Below, in pieces: positions 6,211 to 11,671 of a stretch of 11,671 nucleotides of DNA. The notes below the pieces were generated by a model. The model was not told the DNA's origin. It saw only the letters and a list, made by a program, of their open reading frames with translations, and searched no databases. The stretch's first letter is position 1. Each line of letters starts with the position of its first letter. Origin of the DNA: Actinomycetota bacterium (lineage in GTDB: Bacteria; Actinomycetota; Acidimicrobiia; Spongiisociales; UBA5794); contig QMQC01000025.1 of NCBI GenBank assembly GCA_003648875.1, positions 1 through 11,671 of the forward strand, read 5' to 3'. The position numbers were made by a program, and so were the translations under genes.

Positions 6211-7345
6211 CGTGCACGTCGTCGGGGTCGGCATGACCCGCTTCGGGAAGCATCCCGACAAGGACGCAACAGACCTCGGGGCCGCCGCCCTTCTCGAGGC
6301 GGTCGCTGACGCCGGTATCGACCCCCGAATCATCGAGTCCGCCTATGTCGGTCACGTGTTCCAGGGCATGGTGACAGGGCAACGAATCCTCGCGCAGGTT
6401 GGGCTTGCCGGCCTTCCGCTCTCCAATGTGGAGAACGCTTGCAGCAGCGGTGCTACAGCGATCAGGGAGGCGTCACTCGCCATTCGGGCAGGTGAGAACG
6501 ACGTCGTCGTTGCCGTAGGTACCGAACATCTCACGAGCAAATTCTCAGGGGCGCTCACACCGGATCCGAGCGACCCGGAGGCCGCTGTCGGGGCAACGAT
6601 GCCAGGCGTGTACGCGATGCGAGCGACACGGTACATGGAGGACCACGGGATGACGAGGGAGCAGCTGGCCCTGATCCCTGTCAAGAACAAGGCGAACGCT
6701 GCACGCAACCCACTCGCCCACTTCCGCAAGGAGATCACCGTTGCCGATGTCCTCGAGTCGCGCCCGATCGCAGACCCGCTCAATCTGCACGATTGCTCGC
6801 CCGTCACTGACGGTGCGGCAGCAGTGATCGTGATGAGCGACAGGGCGGCGAAGAAGTACGCAAACGGCAGGGGTGTCAGGCTCGCCGCATCGGCCCTGCG
6901 ATCGGGTTCCGTCGATGTCACTCCGACTTCGATGACCTTCGAGCCACTCACATGGGCAACCGCACAAGATGCATACGAGAGAGCCGGCATCGGTCCAGAC
7001 GAAGTGGACTTCGCGGAGGTTCACGACTGCTTCAGCATTGCTGAGGTGCTCAGGGTCGAAGGCCTCGGACTCTTCGAGCAGGGAAGTTATCCATGGGCAG
7101 TCGAGCGTGGCGAAGCTGACATCAACGGAAGGCTCCCAATCAACCCGAGCGGTGGCCTCATCGGGAAGGGTCATCCCTTGGGAGGAACAGGCGTCGCCCA
7201 GGTCGTGGAACTCGTGAGACAATTGAGGGGCGAAGCTGGCGACCGCCAGATCGAAGGAGCAAAGGTCGGGCTCGCCCACTGTCGGGGAGGAAAGGCCGTC
7301 GGCATCGAAGGAGCTGCGTGCACGGTACAGATCTTGATTCGTTGA
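6203..7345 (+). CDS. SCP2-type thiolase / acetyl-CoA acetyltransferase-like protein
   Basis: Thiolase-superfamily protein (380 aa, typical of the SCP2/lipid-transfer subgroup) that would cleave or form C-C bonds in 3-oxoacyl-CoA thioesters with its DUF35 partner. The likely nucleophile is Cys80 in ENACSSG. HDCF (274-277) replaces the NEAF motif of classical thiolases, as in the SCP2 group, and GHPLGGTG (323-330) carries the catalytic His324. The C-terminal motif reads HCRGG (359-363) instead of the common HNxGG, followed by a short insertion before the last strand. The ATG at 6203 has GGAGGT (6192-6197) upstream and overlaps the DUF35 stop. The retained nucleophilic Cys favours thiolase or acyltransferase chemistry over the Ltp2-type retro-aldol reaction, although that activity cannot be excluded. 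Substrate unknown; the adjacent molybdenum hydroxylase suggests a CoA-bound intermediate. Confidence 0.88.
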   Translation: MTDVHVVGVGMTRFGKHPDKDATDLGAAALLEAVADAGIDPRIIESAYVGHVFQGMVTGQRILAQVGLAGLPLSNVENACSSGATAIREASLAIRAGENDVVVAVGTEHLTSKFSGALTPDPSDPEAAVGATMPGVYAMRATRYMEDHGMTREQLALIPVKNKANAARNPLAHFRKEITVADVLESRPIADPLNLHDCSPVTDGAAAVIVMSDRAAKKYANGRGVRLAASALRSGSVDVTPTSMTFEPLTWATAQDAYERAGIGPDEVDFAEVHDCFSIAEVLRVEGLGLFEQGSYPWAVERGEADINGRLPINPSGGLIGKGHPLGGTGVAQVVELVRQLRGEAGDRQIEGAKVGLAHCRGGKAVGIEGAACTVQILIR

Positions 7346-8505
7346 ATTCAGCGCCAGACGAGCAGATGACCATTCCCTTCGTGTTGATGCGCGGTGGGAC
7401 GAGCAAGGCCGTGTTTCTGCGCTCTGACACGCTCCCGCACGACGCGAAGCAGAGGGACATGGTGATCCTGTCACTGTTCGGTAGCCCTGATCCGCGACAG
7501 GTGGATGGTCTCGGCGGGGCGGATCTGCTCACGAGCAAACTGGCGATCATCGATGCGCCCAGCCGACCTGATGCCGACCTGGACTACACCTTCGCCCAGG
7601 TGAGCATCACGGAGCCAGTGGTCGACTACGACATCAACTGCGGCAACATCTCTGCAGCCGTTGGTGCCTACGCAATCGACGAAGGGATCGTTCCGGTAGT
7701 AGGACCCACAACAACGGTCAGAATCCACAACACCAACACAGGGCGCGTGCTCCTGGCGGAGGTGCCAATCGTGGACGGCGCCGCCGCTGTCGAAGGCACC
7801 TATGCGGTACACGGGGTGCCGGGCACCGGAGCGCCGATCGCCCTCGACTTCGCCCAGACGGCCGGAGGCATCACCGGGCAGCTTCTTCCAACAAACAACG
7901 AGATCGATGTGCTCGAGACGGCCATCGGACCCATCGAGGCCACGATCATCGATTTGGCGAACCTCACGGTGTTCGTCCGCGCTGAGGCGGTCGGCATGAC
8001 CGGCACGGAGGGACCGGCTGACTTCACCGAGGAACACCTCGGTTCCGTGACAGCCGTCAAGGAAGCAGCTGCAGAGTTACTCGGCATGCCGACCGATGGG
8101 CTCACACCTGTACCGGCGATCGTGTCCCCTCCAGCGTCGTACACCAGCTACGCAACCGGCCATGAAGTAACATCGCACGATGTCGATCTTGTCGCCCGAG
8201 TGGTCGGTGGCAGACCAGCGGTACTTCACAAGGCATACCCGGGAACGCTTGCTGCGTGCACGGGTGTTGCCGCACGCATGGACGGCACGACAGTGAACGC
8301 CGTCACAAGGCGGGACCGGAGAATCCTCGATCAGATCAGTATCGGACACACTTCGGGTGTGATGCCCGTCTCTGCGCGCGTGAGCCGAGCAGCCGAGAAG
8401 TGGATCGTTGATGAAGCCACGTATCACCGGACCGCACGTCGGCTCGCCGAGGGAACGGCATATGTTCGCAACAGCGCCGTTGCGCCTGTAACCATTCAAC
8501 GATGA
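7318..8505 (+). CDS. PrpF-family isomerase (methylaconitate/oxalomesaconate isomerase-like)
   Basis: PrpF-fold protein related to diaminopimelate epimerase. Characterised members shift double bonds in unsaturated di- or tricarboxylates: 2-methylaconitate (PrpF), 4-oxalomesaconate (GalD) and methylitaconate (Mii). Counting from GTG 7318 (395 aa, near family length), it shows MRGGTSKAVF (24-33), GLGGADLLTSKLAI (64-77), DYTFAQV (89-95), DINCGNISAAVGAYA (105-119) and GHTSG (343-347). Lys74 and Cys108 lie where the proposed PrpF active-site Lys and Cys sit. The start is uncertain. GTG 7318 has AAGGAG four bases upstream (7308-7313) but overlaps the thiolase by 28 bases; TTG 7342 would give a four-base overlap; ATG 7366 gives a compact N-terminus ten residues nearer to family form but lacks a Shine-Dalgarno. 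The stop overlaps the next start by four bases (ATGA). No AcnD, citrate synthase or gallate pathway gene accompanies it here, so the substrate is open. Confidence 0.88.
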   Translation: MHGTDLDSLNSAPDEQMTIPFVLMRGGTSKAVFLRSDTLPHDAKQRDMVILSLFGSPDPRQVDGLGGADLLTSKLAIIDAPSRPDADLDYTFAQVSITEPVVDYDINCGNISAAVGAYAIDEGIVPVVGPTTTVRIHNTNTGRVLLAEVPIVDGAAAVEGTYAVHGVPGTGAPIALDFAQTAGGITGQLLPTNNEIDVLETAIGPIEATIIDLANLTVFVRAEAVGMTGTEGPADFTEEHLGSVTAVKEAAAELLGMPTDGLTPVPAIVSPPASYTSYATGHEVTSHDVDLVARVVGGRPAVLHKAYPGTLAACTGVAARMDGTTVNAVTRRDRRILDQISIGHTSGVMPVSARVSRAAEKWIVDEATYHRTARRLAEGTAYVRNSAVAPVTIQR

Positions 8506-8975
8506 CAGAACAGGCCATCACGATCCCGATCAACGGTGAGGAACATCGCCTCCTTGTGTCTTCCAACCGGACCTTGCTCGAGGTTCTCCGCTGGGATCTC
8601 GATATGACCGGTACGAAACACGGGTGCGACCTCGGCGAATGTGGGGCTTGCACCGTACTTCTCGACGGTCATCCCGTACTTGCGTGCCTCACGCTTGCTT
8701 GTCAGGTCGATGGACGCGATGTCACAACGATCGAGGGTCTGTCGGACGGACGAGTCCCTGATGCGTTGCAGACAACCTTCGCCGAACTCGGCGCAGCACA
8801 ATGCGGGTACTGCACACCCGGCATGATCCTTTCGGCCAGATCTCTCCTCAACGACAACACCGACCCAACGACCGACGAGATCAATCAGGCCCTCTCGGGA
8901 AACCTGTGCCGATGCACAGGGTATGTCAAGATCATCGACGCCGTTCATCTTGCTGCGTCACGCAGTTCTGACTGA
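8502..8975 (+). CDS. Molybdenum hydroxylase small subunit, two [2Fe-2S] clusters
   Basis: Iron-sulfur subunit (157 aa, normal length) of a xanthine dehydrogenase-family enzyme, carrying electrons between the molybdopterin site and FAD. The plant-ferredoxin-like N-terminal domain binds one [2Fe-2S] cluster through Cys42, Cys47, Cys50 (GCDLGECGAC) and Cys62. The C-terminal helical domain binds the second through Cys101, Cys104 (CGYC), Cys136 and Cys138 (LCRCTG). All eight ligands are present. The ATG at 8502 overlaps the PrpF-like stop by four bases (ATGA), without a clear Shine-Dalgarno. The stop overlaps the large-subunit start by one base (TGATG), so the three genes are probably translated together. 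The family is certain; subfamily comes from the large subunit, whose motifs point to 4-hydroxybenzoyl-CoA reductase-like enzymes (HcrC equivalent). Confidence 0.94.
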   Translation: MTEQAITIPINGEEHRLLVSSNRTLLEVLRWDLDMTGTKHGCDLGECGACTVLLDGHPVLACLTLACQVDGRDVTTIEGLSDGRVPDALQTTFAELGAAQCGYCTPGMILSARSLLNDNTDPTTDEINQALSGNLCRCTGYVKIIDAVHLAASRSSD

Positions 8976-11362
8976 TGGAGGGCACCCACACCGTCATCGG
9001 CAGGCGTGCGCCACGAGTTGACGCGATGGAACAGACCACGGGTCGGGTCAAGTACGTGGACGATGAGACGCTTCCGGGAATGCTTGTCGGGCGCCACCTT
9101 GCAAGCACGCACGCACACGCCGTCATATCGAGCATCGACACGAGTCGTGCGGAAAGTTTGGAGGGTGTGCGAGCGGTGATCACGGGGGCAGACCTCCCGA
9201 TCACCTATGGCATACTCCCGATCAGCCAGGACGAGAACGCCCTTGCGATCGATCGCGTTCGATACATCGGTGAACCTGTGGCCGCTGTGGCCGCTGTCGA
9301 CGTTGCGACCGCACAGCGAGCCCTGGATCTCATCGATGTTCGATACGAGCCACTTGATGAGGTGGTGACACTCGACGATGGCCTCGCTGATGATTTTCCC
9401 CTGATCCACGGAGAGGGCCTTGGACAGAACCTGCACAGATCTGCGGCACTCGAGTTCGGGGATGTAGATGAGGGTCTTGGTGCAGCCGACCTCGTACGCG
9501 AAGACGTGTTCCTGTTCAGAGGAAATACCCACGCTGCACTCGAGACCCACGCTGCGTTGGCTTCCTTCAGCGGGGAGGGGAAGTTGACGCTGCGATCATC
9601 CACCCAGGTTCCCCACTACGTCCATCGCACACTCGAGAAGGTGCTCGAACTGCCATCGGGCCGCATCAGGGTGATCGCCCCCCACGTGGGTGGTGGGTTT
9701 GGTGGCAAGACGGATCCGTTCTCCCACGAGATCACTGCGTGCAAGCTCTCGATGGTCACCGGTCAGCCTGTCAAGATCACCCTGAGCCGCGAGGAGGTCT
9801 TCTATGCACACAGGGGGCGACACCCCGTCCTCATGTGGGTCAAGACCGGATTCGAAAGCAACGGCAGGATCACCGCGATGCACTTCAGAACGTATCTCGA
9901 CGGAGGTGCCTACGGGAGCTACGGAGTCGCAACGCTGTACTACACCGGCGCTCTCCAGACCTCGACGTACCGGATACCGAATTACCGCTTCGAAGGTGTC
10001 AGGGTGTTCACGAACAAGCCTGCCTGCGGGCCGAAACGGGGACACGGAACGCCACAACCACGGTTCGCTCTCGAGTGCCAACTCGACAAGGCTGCGGAGG
10101 ATCTTGGTCTCGACCCGATTGCTATTCGTCACGTCAACGCCGTCGAGCCCGACTCGATGACGGTCAACCATCTCCGCATCACGAGCTGCGGGCTCACAGA
10201 GTGCATCGATCGGGTTGTGGAAGCATCGGGATTCTCCGCAAAGCATGGACAGCTTCCGCGTGGCCGCGGCGTCGGCTTCGCCGTGGGCGCGTACATGTCC
10301 GGGGCAGGACTCCCGATCTACTGGAATGACATGCCACAGTCCGAAGTACAGATCAAGGTGGATCGTGGGGGCGGAGTCACGGTCTACTCGATGGCTGCCG
10401 ATATCGGTCAGGGCTCCACCTCGATGCTTGCCACCGTGGTGGCTGAGCGGCTCGGGCTCGATCCGCCAGACATGAACATGGTTACTGCGGACACTGATCT
10501 GACACCCGTGGATCTCGGAAGCTACTCGTCAAGGGTCACGTTCATGGCAGGAAACGCCGCCCTCGAGGCAGCCGACAAGGTCAGGAGCCGAGTGTTCGCC
10601 GCGGTCGCAGACAAGCTCGAGATCGAACCGGAAGATCTCGTTGCAGAGCATGGCCGAATCGAGATGGGAGCCGACCGTGGGAGTGGCATGTCGTGGCCGG
10701 ATGGCGTCCGCCTTGCGATTGCCACTGGCGGACCGCTCATTGAGTCCGGCAGCTATCGATCTCCCGACCTGGCAGGCCCATATCGTGGCTCGGGCGTCGG
10801 CATATCACCCGCGTACAGCTACTCGGCATGCGTTGTCGAACTCGACTGTGACCCCGAAACGGGCATGGTCAGCGTTGACAGGGTGTGGCTTGCACACGAC
10901 ATCGGCAAGGCCATCAACCCCATGCTGGCTGAGGGACAGATCGAGGGTGGCGTCTATATGGGACTCGGCGAAGCTCTCTTTGAAGATCATGCCTTCCGCG
11001 GAACGCTGCACAGAGGTCCCTCGTTCCTCGACTACAAGACTCCAACCACCCTCGACATGCCTCCGGTCGAGTGCATCATTGTCGAGTCGGATGATCCTGA
11101 AGGTCCATTTGGAGCGAAGGAAGTCGGCCAGGGTCCCCTCCTCCCGGTGATCCCAGCGGTCGCAAACGCGATCCATGACGCTCTTGGCGTGAGAATCGAC
11201 GAAACACCCTTCACTCCGGACAGGATCGTGGCAGCAATGCGAGATGTCTCAAAGGGTGGAACGGGGCGAATCGGTCCAGACGAAACACCTGGATTCGAGT
11301 TCCCTCCCCTCACCCATGTTGAACCGCCCATTGGCTTCAGCACAGGAATCCACGCGTCATGA
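8975..11362 (+). CDS. Molybdenum hydroxylase large subunit, 4-hydroxybenzoyl-CoA reductase (HcrA)-like
   Basis: Molybdopterin-binding catalytic subunit (795 aa). Landmarks are GEPVAAVAAVD (99-109), VGGGFGGK (238-245), NKPACGPKRGHGTPQPRFALE (347-367), ADIGQGS (475-481), GSYSSRVTFMAGNAA (515-529) and GAKEVGQG (713-720), with Glu716 as the family's catalytic glutamate. It has no CSFR loop, so it is not a form I CO dehydrogenase. RGHGTPQPRFALE, the segment MTVNHLRITSCGLTECID (395-412) and LPRGRGVG (427-434) match my recollection of HcrA, the enzyme that reductively removes the para-hydroxyl of 4-hydroxybenzoyl-CoA using ferredoxin. That function is inference; related enzymes oxidise other CoA esters or N-heterocycles such as nicotinate. 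The ATG at 8975 overlaps the small-subunit stop by one base, and the stop overlaps the FAD-subunit start (ATGA). It acts with the flanking small and FAD subunits; the length has no obvious truncation. Confidence 0.9.
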   Translation: MEGTHTVIGRRAPRVDAMEQTTGRVKYVDDETLPGMLVGRHLASTHAHAVISSIDTSRAESLEGVRAVITGADLPITYGILPISQDENALAIDRVRYIGEPVAAVAAVDVATAQRALDLIDVRYEPLDEVVTLDDGLADDFPLIHGEGLGQNLHRSAALEFGDVDEGLGAADLVREDVFLFRGNTHAALETHAALASFSGEGKLTLRSSTQVPHYVHRTLEKVLELPSGRIRVIAPHVGGGFGGKTDPFSHEITACKLSMVTGQPVKITLSREEVFYAHRGRHPVLMWVKTGFESNGRITAMHFRTYLDGGAYGSYGVATLYYTGALQTSTYRIPNYRFEGVRVFTNKPACGPKRGHGTPQPRFALECQLDKAAEDLGLDPIAIRHVNAVEPDSMTVNHLRITSCGLTECIDRVVEASGFSAKHGQLPRGRGVGFAVGAYMSGAGLPIYWNDMPQSEVQIKVDRGGGVTVYSMAADIGQGSTSMLATVVAERLGLDPPDMNMVTADTDLTPVDLGSYSSRVTFMAGNAALEAADKVRSRVFAAVADKLEIEPEDLVAEHGRIEMGADRGSGMSWPDGVRLAIATGGPLIESGSYRSPDLAGPYRGSGVGISPAYSYSACVVELDCDPETGMVSVDRVWLAHDIGKAINPMLAEGQIEGGVYMGLGEALFEDHAFRGTLHRGPSFLDYKTPTTLDMPPVECIIVESDDPEGPFGAKEVGQGPLLPVIPAVANAIHDALGVRIDETPFTPDRIVAAMRDVSKGGTGRIGPDETPGFEFPPLTHVEPPIGFSTGIHAS

Positions 11363-11671
11363 CCATGCATCTCCCCACCTTCGAGTACGTGACACCCTCA
11401 ACCCTCGACGAGGCAACATCGCTCCTCTCCGACACTGGCATCGACGTGGCGATCGTTGGAGGTGGGACGGACCTCGTTCCGAAGATGAAGCGCGGACAGA
11501 CCTCGCCATCGACGCTCATGTCCCTGGCTCACATCGAAGAGATGCAAGGCATCCGAATCGACGCAGGGGGCAACTGCATCATCGGTGCATCGACCAGACT
11601 CAGCGACATAGCCGGGTCCCCACTCGTGCCGTCCGTCGTCTCCGATGCTGCGGCGGCCCTCGCATCCCCAC
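11359..11671 (+). CDS. Molybdenum hydroxylase FAD-binding subunit, partial (HcrB/CoxM-like)
   Basis: N-terminal 104 residues of the flavin subunit; the gene runs off the right edge (family usually 280-330 aa). It begins with the PTFEYVTPSTLDEATSLL segment typical of the family. The FAD-contacting VGGGTDLVPKMKRG stretch (about residues 36-49) replaces the common AGGTDL, and IIGASTRLSDIAGSPLV follows (about 74-90). The ATG at 11359 overlaps the large-subunit stop by four bases (ATGA). True 4-hydroxybenzoyl-CoA reductases carry an extra [4Fe-4S] insertion in this subunit that inverts the electron flow. That region lies beyond the window, so its presence, which would be a good test of function, cannot be judged. 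Confidence 0.9.
   Translation, partial: MTMHLPTFEYVTPSTLDEATSLLSDTGIDVAIVGGGTDLVPKMKRGQTSPSTLMSLAHIEEMQGIRIDAGGNCIIGASTRLSDIAGSPLVPSVVSDAAAALASP

Noticed and set aside
6203..7345. Ltp2-type steroid side-chain aldolase with its DUF35 partner
   Set aside because: The gene pair looks similar, but the nucleophilic cysteine of thiolases (ENACSSG) is kept and no steroid catabolism gene is nearby, so thiolase or acyltransferase is the safer call.
6545..7474. A 309-codon minus-strand open frame opposite the thiolase
   Set aside because: The plus-strand thiolase has all its catalytic motifs. The antisense product is low in recognisable structure and has no ribosome site.
9278..9295. Tandem repeat of GTGGCCGCT
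   Set aside because: It is two in-frame copies encoding VAAVAA in the GEPVAAVAAVD motif normal for this family, so it reflects protein sequence and not a DNA element.
8502..11671. Aerobic CO dehydrogenase (CoxSLM)
   Set aside because: The large subunit lacks the CSFR active-site loop; the corresponding stretch reads CGPKRGHG, which points to another branch of the family.

Overview
The window is a G+C-rich (by eye about 60%), densely packed bacterial segment made of two divergent operons around one control region of about 340 bp (5445-5787). Most adjacent genes overlap by 1-8 bases. Strong AAGGAGG-type Shine-Dalgarno sequences and several GTG/TTG starts suggest a high-GC bacterium. Actinobacteriota (for example an Acidimicrobiia-like lineage) is my best guess, but Chloroflexota cannot be excluded. 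I see no tRNA, rRNA, CRISPR array, transposase or phage gene.

Leftward operon (minus strand, read from 5444 down to 1): a LeuA/HMGL-like DRE-TIM metallolyase; an IorA-type TPP-dependent 2-oxoacid:ferredoxin oxidoreductase with a C-terminal two-cluster ferredoxin domain; a single protein fusing an IorB-type gamma domain to a KorD-type two-cluster ferredoxin; KorA; and KorB, which is cut by the left edge. The operon therefore encodes two complete TPP catalytic units (IorA, and KorA+KorB) but only one visible gamma domain and one KorD ferredoxin, and those two are fused.

Rightward operon (plus strand, 5788 to the right edge): a DUF35 zinc-ribbon/OB-fold protein; an SCP2-type thiolase; a PrpF-family isomerase; and the small (2Fe-2S), large (molybdopterin) and FAD (partial) subunits of a molybdenum hydroxylase. 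The large subunit carries motifs closest to 4-hydroxybenzoyl-CoA reductase rather than CO dehydrogenase or xanthine dehydrogenase.

How they may work together (inference): the rightward genes look like an acyl-CoA/unsaturated-carboxylate catabolic module: redox chemistry on a CoA thioester, isomerisation, and C-C cleavage or formation by thiolase plus DUF35. The leftward genes handle 2-oxoacids and would reduce ferredoxin. 4-Hydroxybenzoyl-CoA reductase in Thauera uses reduced ferredoxin supplied by a KorAB enzyme, so a KorAB/ferredoxin operon back to back with an HcrA-like enzyme is suggestive. The combination with a LeuA-like synthase, IorA and PrpF does not match a pathway I recognise and is the main candidate for something undescribed. 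Substrates cannot be read from the sequence.
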